Positions 52,939-63,127 of a stretch of DNA of 64,000 bases are shown here, piece after piece (the first letter of the stretch is position 1; every line of letters starts with the position of its first letter). The notes under the pieces were generated by a model. The model made no database searches and was not told the origin of the DNA. It saw only the letters and a program-made list of their open reading frames with translations. The stretch covers positions 186,001 to 250,000 of the forward strand of contig NZ_JACIEQ010000001.1 of NCBI RefSeq assembly GCF_014196965.1, read 5' to 3'. Both the position numbers and the translations under genes were made by a program. The stretch is from Actibacterium naphthalenivorans. GTDB lineage: Bacteria > Pseudomonadota > Alphaproteobacteria > Rhodobacterales > Rhodobacteraceae.

Positions 52939-54588
52939 TCAGGCGCCGAGCAGGGCACGGGCGGCGGCGCGGGCCTCTTCGGTGATGGTGTCGCCGGCGA
53001 GCATGCGGGCGATTTCATCGACACGGCCGGTTTCGGCAACCGGCGTGACGGTGGAACGGGTCTTGCCCCGGCTGACCTGCTTCTCCACCCGCCAGTGATG
53101 CGCGCCCCGGGCCGCCACCTGCGGCGAATGGGTGACGACCAGCACCTGCCCGCCTTCGGCCAGCGCGGCGAGGCGACGGCCCACCGCGTCGGCGGTGGCG
53201 CCGCCGACGCCGCGGTCGATCTCGTCGAAGATCATGGTGATGCCGGAGGTGCCGCGCGTGAGGCAGACCTTGAGCGCCAGCAGGAAGCGGCTGAGTTCGC
53301 CGCCCGAGGCGATCTTGTCGAGCGGGCCGGAGGGCGCGCCGGGGTTGGTGGCGACGGTGAAGGTCACGCCATCCTGCCCCTCGGGGCCGGGATCGGCGGG
53401 GGTGATTTCGGTGGCGAAGACCGCGCGCTCCATCTTCAGCGGGGCCAGTTCGGCGGCCATCGCCTTGTCGAGCGCCCTGGCCGCCCTGATGCGCCGGGCG
53501 GTGAGGGTTTCGGCAGCGGCGCGATAGCCCGCTTCGGCCTGCGCCACGGCGGCGTGCAGGGCGGCGATATCGCCCTCGCCGGCGTCGAGCGCGGCGAGCC
53601 GGGCGCGCAGGGTCCGGGTGAACTCTGCCAGATCGTCGGGCTGTTGCCCGTGTTTGCGCGCAAGGCCGCGGATGGCGAAGAGGCGCTCCTCTGTCATTTC
53701 CAGCTCGGCGGGGTTGAAGCTGAGGTGATCAAGGCAGGCCTCCACCCCCTGCTGCGCCTCGCCCAGATCCGACAGGGCGCGGGAGAGTGCGTCGATGGCG
53801 CCGTCGAGCCGGCCCTCGGCCCGGTCCGACGCGCCTTCCAGCCAGCGGACGGCATCGCCCAGCAGGCCCTCGGCCCCGTCGCCGCCCATGGCGGTAAAGG
53901 CGCGCGCGATGTCTTCGCGGATACGGTCGGCCGCCTGCATCATGCGGCGGCGCGTGTCCAGCTCGGCCTCTTCGCCCGGTTGCGGATCGAGCGCGTCGAG
54001 CTCGGCCAGGGCGTGGCGCAGGAAATCCTCCTCTTCGCGCAGCGCGGCCAGCGCGGCCTCGGCCTCGGCCAGGGCGCGGCGGGCCTCGGCCACGCGGCGC
54101 CAGGCGGCGCGGGTGGCGGCCAGCGGCGCGGCGTTGCCGGCGAAGTCGTCCAGCAAGACCCGGTGCCCGCGCGGGTTCAGCAGCCCGCGGTCATCCTGCT
54201 GGCCGTGCAGCTCTACCAGCGTGTCGGACAGGGCGCGCAGCACCTCGCCCGAGGCGCGGCGGTCATTGACCCAGGCGGTCTTGCGCCCGTCGGCGCTGTT
54301 GACCCTGCGCAGGATCAGCTCGTCGCCGGCGGGAAAGCCCGCGTCGGCCAGCACTGCGCGGGCGGCATGGGATTCGGGCAGGTCGAACACCGCCACCACC
54401 TCGCCCTGCGCGGCGCCTTCGCGCACCAGCTCGGCCCGGCCGCGCCAGCCCAGCACAAAGCCCAGAGCATCCAGAAGAATGGATTTGCCGGCCCCGGTCT
54501 CGCCGGTCAGCACATTCAGGCCGGGCTGGAACGCGAGTTCCAGCCGGTCGATGATCAGCAGGTCCCGGATGTCGAGACTGCGCAGCAT
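52939..54588 (-). CDS. recN: DNA repair protein RecN
   Basis: RecN is an SMC-like ATPase for double-strand break repair. The 549-residue protein has Walker A near the N-terminus (VLTGETGAGKSILLDALGF, about residue 29), a coiled-coil middle (about 150-360), and the C-terminal signature and Walker B (SGGELSRFLLALKVCL; ITMIFDEIDRGVGGATADAVG), followed by VLVVTHSPQVAARG. The ATG at 54588 (MLRSLDIRDLLIIDRLEL) is the canonical N-terminus; upstream readings lie in bamD. It ends next to an element of the dispersed repeat. Confidence 0.96.
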   Translation of the reverse strand: MLRSLDIRDLLIIDRLELAFQPGLNVLTGETGAGKSILLDALGFVLGWRGRAELVREGAAQGEVVAVFDLPESHAARAVLADAGFPAGDELILRRVNSADGRKTAWVNDRRASGEVLRALSDTLVELHGQQDDRGLLNPRGHRVLLDDFAGNAAPLAATRAAWRRVAEARRALAEAEAALAALREEEDFLRHALAELDALDPQPGEEAELDTRRRMMQAADRIREDIARAFTAMGGDGAEGLLGDAVRWLEGASDRAEGRLDGAIDALSRALSDLGEAQQGVEACLDHLSFNPAELEMTEERLFAIRGLARKHGQQPDDLAEFTRTLRARLAALDAGEGDIAALHAAVAQAEAGYRAAAETLTARRIRAARALDKAMAAELAPLKMERAVFATEITPADPGPEGQDGVTFTVATNPGAPSGPLDKIASGGELSRFLLALKVCLTRGTSGITMIFDEIDRGVGGATADAVGRRLAALAEGGQVLVVTHSPQVAARGAHHWRVEKQVSRGKTRSTVTPVAETGRVDEIARMLAGDTITEEARAAARALLGA

Positions 54589-54610
54589 CGAAAGCCCCCC
54601 TGCCCCAGGG

Positions 54611-55447
54611 TCAGAGCCATTCGCCCTTGACCATTTGCCGATAGATCGCCTGCAGCCAGCCGGTCCCGAGCACATCCGGCTCCAGCCCCTTGCCCTGCAA
54701 CAGCTTGTACCCGTCCTCATACCATTCGGTGGACTGATAGTTGAAGCCGAGAATCGCGCCCGCCGCCTGTGCCTCGTGATCCAGCCCCAGCGACAGATAG
54801 GCCTCGATCAGGCGATAGAGCGCTTCGGCGGTGTGGGTCGTTGTCTGGAAATCCTCGACCACCACGCGGAACCGGTTGATCGCGGCGGTGTAATGGCCGC
54901 GTTTGAGGTAGTAGCGCCCGATCTCCATCTCCTTGGCGGCGAGATGGTTGAAGGCCAGATCGAATTTCAGGATCGCCGATTGCGCATATTCGCTGTCGGG
55001 ATAGCGTTCGATCACCGTGCGCAGCGCCTGCAGCGCCTGATAGGTCAGGCCCTGATCGCGGCCGATCAGGTCGATCTGGTCGTAGTAGCTGAGCGCCAGA
55101 AGATATTGCGCATAGGCCGCATCCTCATCGGCCGGATAGAAATCGATATAGCGCTGCGCCGACGAGCGGCTGTTTTCATAGTCCTTGTCGATGTAATAGG
55201 CATAGGCCTGCATGATCAGCGCGCGCTTGGCCCATTCGGAATAGGGGTAGAGCCGCTCGACCTCGCCGAACAGCACGGCGGCGTCATCGGCGTTGCGCGT
55301 GGTTTCCAGCTCGAACTCGGCCTTCTTGTAGATATCCTCGGCGGTCAGACTTTCCAGCGCCGGCTCTTTGTTGCCGCCACACGATGACAGCACGGCCAGC
55401 GCCGCCAACGCCCCGACAAGCCCCTTGAGCGATCTGCTTTTGCCCAT
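54611..55447 (-). CDS. bamD: Outer-membrane assembly lipoprotein BamD
   Basis: BamD is the essential lipoprotein of the BAM complex, which inserts beta-barrel proteins in the outer membrane. The 278-residue protein has a lipobox (VLSSCGG; Cys about residue 23) and then helical TPR-like repeats (AEFELETTRNADDAAVLFGEVERLYP; YDQIDLIGRDQ; RGHYTAAINRFRVVVEDF). The ATG at 55447 (MGKSRSLKG) is chosen over a start 3 codons upstream. It sits upstream of recN with 22 bases between, so the two may be co-transcribed. Confidence 0.94.
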   Translation of the reverse strand: MGKSRSLKGLVGALAALAVLSSCGGNKEPALESLTAEDIYKKAEFELETTRNADDAAVLFGEVERLYPYSEWAKRALIMQAYAYYIDKDYENSRSSAQRYIDFYPADEDAAYAQYLLALSYYDQIDLIGRDQGLTYQALQALRTVIERYPDSEYAQSAILKFDLAFNHLAAKEMEIGRYYLKRGHYTAAINRFRVVVEDFQTTTHTAEALYRLIEAYLSLGLDHEAQAAGAILGFNYQSTEWYEDGYKLLQGKGLEPDVLGTGWLQAIYRQMVKGEWL

Positions 55448-55562
55448 GACCCGCAATACCTCTTTCCTAGTGCTCCGCGCGTGTGGCGTTCGGCGCGGCC
55501 TGCGCCGTGTCCTAGCACATAAAAATCGGAGGAAAAACGCTTTTACCGCGAAACCCGGTTGC

Positions 55563-56483
55563 TCAGGCGACGGCGCGCAGATCGGTGCGGCTGACGCCGA
55601 CGCCCGGAAGGTTGCGCGCCAGCCGCGCGTCGCATGTTACCATGCGAAAAGCCTCGGGCCGGGCGAAAAGCGCCCGCAAAAGCGCGTTCGTCATGGCGTG
55701 GCCGGCGCGGTGCCCGGTATAGCGGCCCAGGATCGGCGCACCGGCCAGCGCGAGGTCGCCCAGCGCATCCAGCATCTTGTGGCGCACCGCCTCGTCGGCG
55801 TGGCGCAGCCCGCCGGGGCTGAGGATTCGGTCGCCATCAACCACGACCGCGTTGAGCAGGCTGCCGCCAAGGGCCAGCCCGTTGGCGCGCATCGCATCCA
55901 CATCGCTCTGGCGGCAAAAGGTGCGGCTGTCGCACAATTCGCGGACAAAGGCGCCGTTGGCCATGTTCAGGCGTTTGTTCTGCACACCGATCACCGGATC
56001 GGTGAAATCGATGTGGAAATCAATTTCCAGCGTCCGGGCGGGCGAAAGCCGGGCCCAGGCATCGCCTTCGCGCACCTCCACGGTATCGAGGATCTCGATC
56101 GCGCGGTTCGGCGCGTCCAGCTCCTGCAGCCCGCGCGCGATGAACGCGCTGACGAAAGGCGCCGCCGACCCGTCGAGGATCGGCACTTCCGGCCCGTCGA
56201 TCTCGATCAGCGCGTTGTGGATGCCGCAGCCGGCAAGCGCCGCCATCAGATGTTCGACGGTCGACACCGACACGCCCGCGTCATTCACCAGCCGGGTGCA
56301 AAGCCGCGCGGGCGAGACCACATCCCAGCGGGCGGCGATCAGCGGATCAGCGTCGGAAACGTCGGTGCGGCGGAACCACACACCATATTCAGCCGAGGCC
56401 GGGCGCACCATCATCCGCACGGGGCGCCCCGTGTGAAGACCGATACCGGCGAATCCAACCTGCGATTTAAGAGTGGTCTGCAA
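55563..56483 (-). CDS. lpxC: UDP-3-O-acyl-N-acetylglucosamine deacetylase LpxC
   Basis: LpxC is the zinc deacetylase that commits UDP-GlcNAc to lipid A. The 306-residue protein has TVEHLMAALAGCGIHN (zinc His) and DEAVRHKMLDALGDLAL (HKxxD zinc ligands), plus ILDGSAAPF and GRYTGHRAGHAMTNALL. I place the start at a TTG at 56483 so that the protein begins as MQTTLKSQVGFAGIGLHTGR, the usual N-terminus; an ATG 23 codons upstream would add a short unusual leader. It lies between ftsZ and bamD, 233 bases from ftsZ, which are separated by a terminator. Confidence 0.95.
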   Translation of the reverse strand: MQTTLKSQVGFAGIGLHTGRPVRMMVRPASAEYGVWFRRTDVSDADPLIAARWDVVSPARLCTRLVNDAGVSVSTVEHLMAALAGCGIHNALIEIDGPEVPILDGSAAPFVSAFIARGLQELDAPNRAIEILDTVEVREGDAWARLSPARTLEIDFHIDFTDPVIGVQNKRLNMANGAFVRELCDSRTFCRQSDVDAMRANGLALGGSLLNAVVVDGDRILSPGGLRHADEAVRHKMLDALGDLALAGAPILGRYTGHRAGHAMTNALLRALFARPEAFRMVTCDARLARNLPGVGVSRTDLRAVA

Positions 56484-56668
56484 TTTGCACCCGTCTTTCT
56501 TTTGCCCCGGCAGGCGGACCATGCCGCAGCTGCACATTTGAGGTACGGTCACCGGCCCGGAACCTCAACTCAAAGATTGTAACGCGCTGAAACATTGCGC
56601 GTCAGGCATCGGCGATTTGCCGCCGCGGGGGTGAGGTATATGATGCAAAACTCTGATTTAGAAATGAA

Positions 56669-56693
56669 AAAAGGCCGGTCAACCCGGCCTTTT
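56669..56693 (-). terminator. Intrinsic terminator of ftsZ (bidirectional possible)
   Basis: A 10-bp stem (AAAAGGCCGG, 56669-56678; CCGGCCTTTT, 56684-56693) with a 5-base loop lies 24 bases past the ftsZ stop. On the minus strand it is followed by a T-run (CCTTTTTTCATTT). It ends the ftsA-ftsZ unit before lpxC. Confidence 0.88.
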
Positions 56694-56716
56694 CACGTAA
56701 TTTTCGCAGTCAGATT

Positions 56717-58285
56717 TTAGTTGGCCTGACGCCGCAGGAACGCAGGGATCTCGATCCTCTCCTGATCCGGGTCGGTCTCCGCGGCTTCCTGCTGGCTTTG
56801 AACCGGGGGCTGGCGGCGCTCCGGCTGCGCGGCGCGCGCGGTGGCCTCCTGCGGGCTGCCGGCCATGCGGTTGATCAGCGAGCCGATGCCGAAACGCGCC
56901 TTGTCGGCGGCGCTCGCCGGGCGGGCGCTCGCGGCGTGATGCTCCGAAGAGCTGGTGCGCGGCGCCTTGGCAACGGCGGCCTGCAGGCGCGCCATGGCTT
57001 CGGGCGACGGCGTTCCCGGCGCGCGCGGGCGCGGCGCGACAAACACCTCTTCCTCGGGCTGCGGATCATCGGCAAGCGCGGCGGCAAGCGCGGCGTCTTC
57101 TTCCGATTGCGGCTGATAGGCCGGGGCCGGAAGCTCATCGTCCTGCGCATAGCTCTGGGCGGCAGCACGCGGCTCTTCCGCCGGGAACAGCGACGGCTCG
57201 GGCGTTTCCGCGGCGGCAGGCGTTTCCGCAACCGCCGGCGCGGGCGCTTCCGCCACGGCGGCGGGCTGCAGCGGTTCGGCCATGCGGCGGCGCGGAACCG
57301 GCGTGTCCATCACCACATTGCTGGCGTCGATCCCGGTGGCGACAACCGATACCCGCATGAACCCTTCCATGGCGGTATCCAGCGTCGAGCCGACGATGAT
57401 ATTGGCCTCCTGATCCACTTCCTCGCGAATGCGGTTGGCGGCTTCGTCGAGTTCGAACAGGGTCAGGTCGTAGCCGCCGGTGATGTTGATCAGAACACCC
57501 TTGGCGCCGCGCAGGCTGATTTCATCGAGCAGCGGGTTGGCGATGGCTTTTTCGGCAGCCTGAACCGCGCGATCCTCGCCCTCGGCCTCGCCGGTGCCCA
57601 TCATCGCCTTGCCCATCTCGTCCATCACGGCGCGAACGTCGGCGAAATCCAGGTTGATCAGGCCGGGGCGCACCATCAGGTCGGTCACGCCCTTCACGCC
57701 CTGATAGAGCACATCATCGGCCAGGCTGAACGCGTCGGTGAAGGTGGTCTTTTCATTGGCCAGGCGGAACAGGTTCTGGTTCGGAATGATGATCAGCGTG
57801 TCCACAACCTTCTGAAGGGCCTCGACACCCTCCTCGGCCTGGCGCATCCGCTTGGCGCCCTCGAACTGGAACGGCTTGGTCACGACGCCGACGGTCAGAA
57901 CACCCAGCTCGCGCGCGGCCTGCGCGATGATCGGCGCCGCGCCGGTGCCGGTGCCGCCACCCATGCCGGCGGTGATGAAGCACATGTGCGCGCCTGCCAG
58001 ATGATCGACGATTTCCTCGATCGCCTCTTCGGCGGCGGCGGACCCGACCGACGGCCGCGCGCCCGCGCCCAGCCCTTCGGTCACCTTAACGCCCATCTGG
58101 ATCTTCGCCGGGGCGTTCGATTGCTGCAGCGCCTGGGCATCGGTGTTCGCGGTGACGAATTCCACCCCGTCCAACTGCTTCTCGATCATGTTGTTGACGG
58201 CGTTGCCGCCTGCCCCGCCCACACCGAAAACAGTGATCCGGGGTTTGAGTTCTTCATGCTCCGGCATTGTGAGTGTCAATGTCAT
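56717..58285 (-). CDS. ftsZ: Cell-division protein FtsZ
   Basis: FtsZ is the tubulin-like GTPase that forms the division ring. The 522-residue protein has the GTP-binding domain (about 20-330) with the tubulin signature [22 protein letters not shown] and [17 protein letters not shown], then a long Ala/Pro/Glu linker (about 335-500) and the conserved C-terminal peptide ([10 protein letters not shown]) that binds FtsA and other partners. The length is above E. coli (383) because of the linker, which is normal in Rhodobacterales. The ATG at 58285 ([11 protein letters not shown]) is preferred over an upstream start. Confidence 0.97.
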   Translation of the reverse strand: MTLTLTMPEHEELKPRITVFGVGGAGGNAVNNMIEKQLDGVEFVTANTDAQALQQSNAPAKIQMGVKVTEGLGAGARPSVGSAAAEEAIEEIVDHLAGAHMCFITAGMGGGTGTGAAPIIAQAARELGVLTVGVVTKPFQFEGAKRMRQAEEGVEALQKVVDTLIIIPNQNLFRLANEKTTFTDAFSLADDVLYQGVKGVTDLMVRPGLINLDFADVRAVMDEMGKAMMGTGEAEGEDRAVQAAEKAIANPLLDEISLRGAKGVLINITGGYDLTLFELDEAANRIREEVDQEANIIVGSTLDTAMEGFMRVSVVATGIDASNVVMDTPVPRRRMAEPLQPAAVAEAPAPAVAETPAAAETPEPSLFPAEEPRAAAQSYAQDDELPAPAYQPQSEEDAALAAALADDPQPEEEVFVAPRPRAPGTPSPEAMARLQAAVAKAPRTSSSEHHAASARPASAADKARFGIGSLINRMAGSPQEATARAAQPERRQPPVQSQQEAAETDPDQERIEIPAFLRRQAN

Positions 58286-58465
58286 TGATCTGTCCGCCTG
58301 CGTTGTTCTTTTACTCGGCACAATACGCCGCTGTGGTCCTTTATTCGCTTGATTCTACCGTTTCGAACAGGGCTGGTCACGAAAAAAACGCAAAAAAACC
58401 CACAAAATATTGGGGACCGAAGGGCCGCATTGGCGGTATTTCGCCGCTCACACAGTATCTTGCGG

Positions 58466-59800
58466 TCACCAGTTATCCTTAAACCAGCGCACCGCTCTTT
58501 TCAGCGATTTCGCCGGATACCTCTCTGCCGGGATCTCAAAGTCCCACCACTCATCCTGTGGGTGTGCCGCAAACAGGCACAGCCCCACCGCCCCCGAAAA
58601 GGCCGGGCCCGTCGCCGCCTGCGGCAGGCCCTGCACACGCAGCGGCCGGCCAAGGCGCACCTGCTGGCCAAGGATTCGGCTGGCCAGCCCGTCGAGCCCC
58701 GGAATCTGGCTGCCGCCGCCGGTCAGCACGATCTGCTGGCTTGGCAGATGCTCGAACCCGGCCGCATCGAGCCGGGCGCGCACGTCCTCCAGAATCTCCT
58801 CGACGCGCGGGCGCATGATTCCGATCAGCTCGGCCCGGCTGACGGTGCGCCGGTCATGCTCGTAATCGCCGGTGTCGCCGCCGATCTCGATCATCTCGCG
58901 GTCGTCCATCCCGGTGGCGACCACGCCGCCATAGAAGGTCTTGATCCGCTCCGCCGTCGAAAGCGGCACCTGCAGCCCCTTGGAAATATCCGCCGTCACG
59001 TGATCGCCGCCCATGCGCACGGAATCGGCATAGATCATGTGTTTCTTCATGAAGACCGACACGCCGGTCGCGCCGCCGCCCATGTCGATACAGGCCGCGC
59101 CCAGCTCCTGCTCATCCTCGACCAGCGACGAGATGCCCGAGACATAGGCCGAGCTTGCCAGCCCCGCCAGCTCCAGGTCGCAGCGCTTGATGCAATAGAG
59201 CAGGTTCTGCACCACATGCGCATCCACCGTCAGCAGATGCATGTCGCAAGCCAGCCGGTTGCCGATCTGCCCGCGCGGATCGTTCATCCCCGACCGGTGG
59301 TCCAGCGCGAAATTCACCGGCTGGGCATGCAGCACCTCGCGCCCGTCGCCGAAATCGGGCACGTCGCAGGCGGCAAGAACGCGGGCCACGTCATCCTCGC
59401 TGACGACGCTGTCCACCAGATCGATCTCGCCATCCAGCCCGTAAGACCGCGGCTGCGCCCCCGACATGCAGGCGATCACGTGGTCGACCCGCAGGTTGGC
59501 CATCTTCTGCGCCGCCTGAACGGCGGTGCGAATGGCGCGCTCGGTTTCCTGCATCGCGTCGATCTCGCCAAAGCGCACCCCGCGCGAACGGGTGGTGGCC
59601 GCCCCGATCACCCGGAACGACGATTGCCCCGCCAGAGAGCCGACGCCATCACCGCCGGAAAACCGCTCCGGCCCGTCAAAACGCAGCACAAGACAGGCGA
59701 TCTTGGAGGTGCCGACATCCAGAATCGCGATCACGCCCCGGTCCATCGCCTGCTTGCGCATCCGCCGCATGGCGCGCTGTGACTGATAGAGATCGGTCAT
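58466..59800 (-). CDS. ftsA: Cell-division protein FtsA
   Basis: FtsA is the actin-like ATPase that anchors FtsZ to the membrane. The 444-residue protein has the phosphate-1 motif (IAILDVGTSKIACLV, about residue 25), connect and phosphate-2 motifs (AACIDMGGGATGVSVFM, about residue 231) and adenosine motif (IVLTGGGSQIPGLDGL). The C-terminus is basic and amphipathic (YPAKSLKRAVRWFKDNW), the membrane-binding helix. It overlaps ftsQ by 4 bases (ATGA). Between it and ftsZ are 180 AT-richer bases likely to hold the ftsZ promoter. Confidence 0.97.
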   Translation of the reverse strand: MTDLYQSQRAMRRMRKQAMDRGVIAILDVGTSKIACLVLRFDGPERFSGGDGVGSLAGQSSFRVIGAATTRSRGVRFGEIDAMQETERAIRTAVQAAQKMANLRVDHVIACMSGAQPRSYGLDGEIDLVDSVVSEDDVARVLAACDVPDFGDGREVLHAQPVNFALDHRSGMNDPRGQIGNRLACDMHLLTVDAHVVQNLLYCIKRCDLELAGLASSAYVSGISSLVEDEQELGAACIDMGGGATGVSVFMKKHMIYADSVRMGGDHVTADISKGLQVPLSTAERIKTFYGGVVATGMDDREMIEIGGDTGDYEHDRRTVSRAELIGIMRPRVEEILEDVRARLDAAGFEHLPSQQIVLTGGGSQIPGLDGLASRILGQQVRLGRPLRVQGLPQAATGPAFSGAVGLCLFAAHPQDEWWDFEIPAERYPAKSLKRAVRWFKDNW

Positions 59801-60684
59801 CCCTTGATTGCTCCTGTTTCCAATGTTTTCACGCGCCGCAGTTCTTCCACGGCTTCGGGCGACATACGCAGCGTCGGGCGGTCGGCATTGCGCATGTCCA
59901 CCGCCATCAGATCCCGCTCCAGCATGTCTTCGGCCTGATCCAGCGCGATCACACGCTCCAGCGCCTCGACCGCGCCCCGTTCGGGCAGCAGGATGCGCTG
60001 GTCACGGTCCAGCACCACGTCCCAGCGGCGTTCGCCCATCCGCACCAGCCCGCGCAGCCGCCCGGCCAGCGGCCGCGCCGCCTCGATCAGCGCCAGCGCC
60101 TCGGCCACCTGCGCATCGGCCCCGTCGCCGGCGATCAGCGGCAGGTCGGGCCGGTCGGTACGCGCGCCCAGCGGCGCCACCCGGTGACCCTCGCCATCGA
60201 GCAGTTCCAGCCCGTCGCGGCTGCGCCAGATCACGGTGGGAATGCGCTCCTGGATCGACACCTGCAAAATGCCGCCCGGCCGGATCTGCAGCCCGGCCCC
60301 GGCCACCGCATCCAGCCCCAGAATGGCGCGGCGCATCTCTTCAAGCTCCAGATCGAACGAACTGACGGGGAAATCCAGCGGAACGATCTCGCGGATATCC
60401 TGATCCAGCTCGCCAGACGCGCCGTCAATCGCCATGAGCTTGACCATGAACTCCGGCCGCTCCTCGATCGCGCGGCGCAGGTCGGAAAACACCAGCCCCA
60501 GCTCCTCGCGCCGCTGCTGATCGGCCAGGTACCAGCCCACCGCGAACACCATGCAGAACGAGGGTAGCCCCACCCGCAGCAAAGACCGGAACAGCGGCGT
60601 CAGCCACAGCCGGTGCAGCCGATAGGCCAGACGCGTCGGCGCCGGGTCACGCTTCGCAGGTTCGGGCGCGGCTACCGGTTGCAT
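59797..60684 (-). CDS. ftsQ: Cell-division protein FtsQ
   Basis: FtsQ is a bitopic protein of the divisome. The 295-residue protein has a cytoplasmic N-terminal stretch (MQPVAAPEPAKRDPAPTR), one transmembrane helix (about residues 35-58, VGLPSFCMVFAVGWYLAD) and a periplasmic POTRA-plus-beta domain (about 70-290), seen in LDAVAGAGLQIRPGGILQVS, QERIPTVIWR and WDVVLDRDQRILLPERG. The start at 60684 overlaps ddl by 13 bases. It is immediately followed by ftsA. Confidence 0.95.
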   Translation of the reverse strand: MQPVAAPEPAKRDPAPTRLAYRLHRLWLTPLFRSLLRVGLPSFCMVFAVGWYLADQQRREELGLVFSDLRRAIEERPEFMVKLMAIDGASGELDQDIREIVPLDFPVSSFDLELEEMRRAILGLDAVAGAGLQIRPGGILQVSIQERIPTVIWRSRDGLELLDGEGHRVAPLGARTDRPDLPLIAGDGADAQVAEALALIEAARPLAGRLRGLVRMGERRWDVVLDRDQRILLPERGAVEALERVIALDQAEDMLERDLMAVDMRNADRPTLRMSPEAVEELRRVKTLETGAIKG

Positions 60685-61586
60685 GACGCATCCTCCACCA
60701 TCCAGCGGCACAGCGCGCCAAAGGACATGCCGCAATGCGCCGCCTGCTCTGGCGACAGCGATGTCGGCGTCATGCCCGGCTGGGTGTTCGTCTCCAGCAG
60801 GAACAGCCCGCGCAGGCCCCGCGTCTCGTCCCAGCGGAAATCGGTGCGCGACACGCCCCGGCAGCCCAGCACGTCATGCGCGCGCAGGGCGTAGTCCATG
60901 CAGGCGTCGAAAATCTCGGCCGGCACGTCGGCAGGCAGCACATGGCGCGAGCCGCCCTCGGTGTACTTGGCTTCGTAATCATACCAGCCGTCGGTCAGAA
61001 TATCGGTGACCCCCAGCGCCCGGTCGCCCATCACCGTGGTGGTCAGCTCGCGCCCCGGCACGAACGCCTCGACCATCACGACATCCGGCATCTCCGCAGA
61101 AAGCTGCGGCGGCCCGTTCGCCGCCTCATGCACCAGATAGACCCCGACCGAAGACCCCTCGCTGTTCGGCTTGACCACATAGGGCGGCTCCATCACGTGA
61201 CGCGCGCGCACCTCAACGGCGGGGGCCAGCAGGCTTTCGGCCACCGGCAGCCCGGCGGCGCGAAAGGCCATCTTGGTGCGTTCCTTGTCCATCGCGAGGG
61301 CCGAGGCCAGGACGCCCGAATGGGTATAGGGGATGCGCAGCCATTCCAGCAGGCCCTGAACGCACCCATCCTCGCCCCAGCGACCATGCAGCGCGTTGAA
61401 AACCACATCGGGCTGAATCTCGGCAAGGCGTGCACAGAGGTCGGCGCCCGCATCCACGCGCACAACCTCAAAGCCTTCTTCCCCAAGCGCGGCGGCGCAA
61501 TCCCGCCCCGATACCAGCGAAACCTCGCGCTCAGCCGAGGATCCGCCCATCAGAACCGCTACTTTGGGGGCTGCCCTGCTCGACAT
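60672..61586 (-). CDS. ddl: D-alanine-D-alanine ligase
   Basis: Ddl makes the D-Ala-D-Ala dipeptide of peptidoglycan. The 304-residue ATP-grasp protein has VAVLMGGSSAEREVSLVSG near the N-terminus, HGRWGEDGCVQGLLEWL, PYVVKPNSEGSSVGVYLV and the C-terminal metal-binding region FLLETNTQPGMTPTSLSPEQA. The ATG at 61586 (MSSRAAPKVAVL) is chosen; upstream in-frame codons are unrelated. It is 52 bases after murB and overlaps ftsQ. Confidence 0.97.
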   Translation of the reverse strand: MSSRAAPKVAVLMGGSSAEREVSLVSGRDCAAALGEEGFEVVRVDAGADLCARLAEIQPDVVFNALHGRWGEDGCVQGLLEWLRIPYTHSGVLASALAMDKERTKMAFRAAGLPVAESLLAPAVEVRARHVMEPPYVVKPNSEGSSVGVYLVHEAANGPPQLSAEMPDVVMVEAFVPGRELTTTVMGDRALGVTDILTDGWYDYEAKYTEGGSRHVLPADVPAEIFDACMDYALRAHDVLGCRGVSRTDFRWDETRGLRGLFLLETNTQPGMTPTSLSPEQAAHCGMSFGALCRWMVEDASCNR

Positions 61587-61638
61587 ACCCACCACTGGTG
61601 CCTCGATTCGGAGCCTTATAAGTGGCCCCTGAATTTGA

Positions 61639-62571
61639 TTATTTCCGCGGTGCCGGTTCACCGACCCGCATGATCTCCCATTGTAGGTCTATTCCGCTCT
61701 TTTGGAAAACCTTTTTTCGCACCTGCTCGCCCAGATTTTCCAGATCCGCCGCCGTGGCCCCGCCGGTGTTGATCATGAAGTTGGAATGCATCCGCGACAT
61801 CTGCGCGCCGCCCACCGTGGCGCCGCGCATCCCGGCATCGTCGATCACCTTCCACGCCTTCAGCTCATGGGTGTCATCCGCCCGCCCGGTCGAGCTGAAG
61901 CCGGCCGGGTTGCGAAAGGTCGATCCGGCGCTGCGCTCTCTGGTGGGCTGGCTGGCGTCGCGCCGGGCAAGCTGATCGGCCATGCGCGCCTCCAGCGCGG
62001 CGGGGTCGCCCGCCGGCGCTTCGAACACCGCCTCGATCAGCACCCAGCCGTCGGGCAGGTCGCTGTGGCGATAGCCGAATTTCAGATCCTCGGGGGTCAG
62101 CGTCACCACCGCGCCGGCCCGCGTCACCGCCCTTGCGTACAAAAGAACGTCTGAAACATACGAACCGTAGCATCCGGCGTTCATCCGCACCGCGCCACCG
62201 ATGGCACCGGGGATGGTGCGCAGAAAGGTCAGATCCACCCCGGCCTGCGCCGCCTTGCGCGCCACATGCGCGTCCAGCGCCGCCGCGCCTGCCGTCACCC
62301 GGCCGCCCTGCACCGCGATGCCGTTGAACCCGCGCCCCAGCCGGATCACCACCGCCCGCAGCCCGCCGTCGCGCACGATCAGGTTGCTGCCCACGCCCAT
62401 CGGAAACACCGGCACCGCAGGATCGAGCGCGGCCAGAAACGCCGCCAGGTCATCGACATCCGCAGGCTGAAAGAGCCAGTCCGCCGGGCCGCCGACCCGC
62501 AGCCATGTCAGATCATCCAGCGACCGGTCCGGCGTCAGCGTGCCGCGCACCTGTGGCATCGCGCCCCTCAT
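61639..62571 (-). CDS. murB: UDP-N-acetylenolpyruvoylglucosamine reductase
   Basis: MurB reduces UDP-GlcNAc-enolpyruvate to UDP-MurNAc with NADPH and FAD. The 310-residue protein has the FAD loop [40 protein letters not shown], the catalytic Ser in [10 protein letters not shown], and the C-terminal catalytic Glu in LQWEIMRVG. The ATG at 62571 overlaps the stop of the small membrane gene upstream (ATGA), which supports it over the ATG 4 codons later. Confidence 0.97.
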   Translation of the reverse strand: MRGAMPQVRGTLTPDRSLDDLTWLRVGGPADWLFQPADVDDLAAFLAALDPAVPVFPMGVGSNLIVRDGGLRAVVIRLGRGFNGIAVQGGRVTAGAAALDAHVARKAAQAGVDLTFLRTIPGAIGGAVRMNAGCYGSYVSDVLLYARAVTRAGAVVTLTPEDLKFGYRHSDLPDGWVLIEAVFEAPAGDPAALEARMADQLARRDASQPTRERSAGSTFRNPAGFSSTGRADDTHELKAWKVIDDAGMRGATVGGAQMSRMHSNFMINTGGATAADLENLGEQVRKKVFQKSGIDLQWEIMRVGEPAPRK

Positions 62572-62858
62572 GCCCCGTCCTCGCCGTTACGGCGCCCCAG
62601 CGCGAACAGCGCGGCCGACAGCACGCCGGTTCCGATCCATGGCAACAGCACCCCGAGGGGCGTGTTCGCGCCGAAGCCCGTGCGCGCCAGATCGGCGCGC
62701 AGCGCCGCCCAGGTCACGATTACCGCCGTCGAGTAAAGCGCGAAGATCACCAGAAAGTCGCGCCCCTTGCGGGCCAGCCCGTGGGTCAGCGCCTGATAGG
62801 CGATCACCGGTGCCGCCGCCCAGGTGCCGTAAACCAGAATTTCCGTATAGCCCGCCAT
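62568..62858 (-). CDS. Small integral membrane protein next to murB
   Basis: The 96-residue protein has three hydrophobic segments (about 5-25, 38-55 and 68-88) and a short charged C-terminus (GRRNGEDGA). It overlaps murB by 4 bases and follows the DUF2484-type gene by 14 bases, so the cluster is translated as a unit. I do not recognise a named family. Its constant place beside murB suggests a link to cell-wall synthesis or simply operon position. Confidence 0.75.
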   Translation of the reverse strand: MAGYTEILVYGTWAAAPVIAYQALTHGLARKGRDFLVIFALYSTAVIVTWAALRADLARTGFGANTPLGVLLPWIGTGVLSAALFALGRRNGEDGA

Positions 62859-62872
62859 CGCGCCCCCCGTTT

Positions 62873-63127
62873 TCAGGGACCTTTACCGCGCAACAGCCGC
62901 GCGCACCAGCGGGCGAAGTAATAGACCGGCCAGCGCAGCATCGACATGCCCGCCGCCAGCACCAGAAGCCCCCAGACCGGCCCGTTCTGATAGGTGACGT
63001 AGCCAAGCAGCGGAATGCCGGCGGCGATCAGCCCATAGGCCAGCGGCCAGTTCAGCCGGGCCGGAAGGAAGGCGATGCCGGTGGCGGCAAGCGCCCAGAA
63101 ACACGCCAGGATCAGCGACAGGTTCAT
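62873..63127 (-). CDS. DUF2484 family membrane protein (second copy)
   Basis: The 84-residue protein starts MNLSLILACFWALAATGIAFLPARL and has three hydrophobic segments, ending in basic residues (RWCARLLRGKGP). It is similar throughout to the next gene (MTLSLTLACLWALAATITAFLPMRL), including length, so these are tandem paralogues. The group is DUF2484-like, known from Rhodobacteraceae near mur genes, without assigned function. It overlaps its neighbour by 4 bases. Confidence 0.82.
   Translation of the reverse strand: MNLSLILACFWALAATGIAFLPARLNWPLAYGLIAAGIPLLGYVTYQNGPVWGLLVLAAGMSMLRWPVYYFARWCARLLRGKGP

Noticed and set aside
58982-58995. GGAAATATCCGCC resembling part of the dispersed element
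   Set aside because: Only about 13 bases match and they lie in the ftsA coding sequence; no flanking arms.
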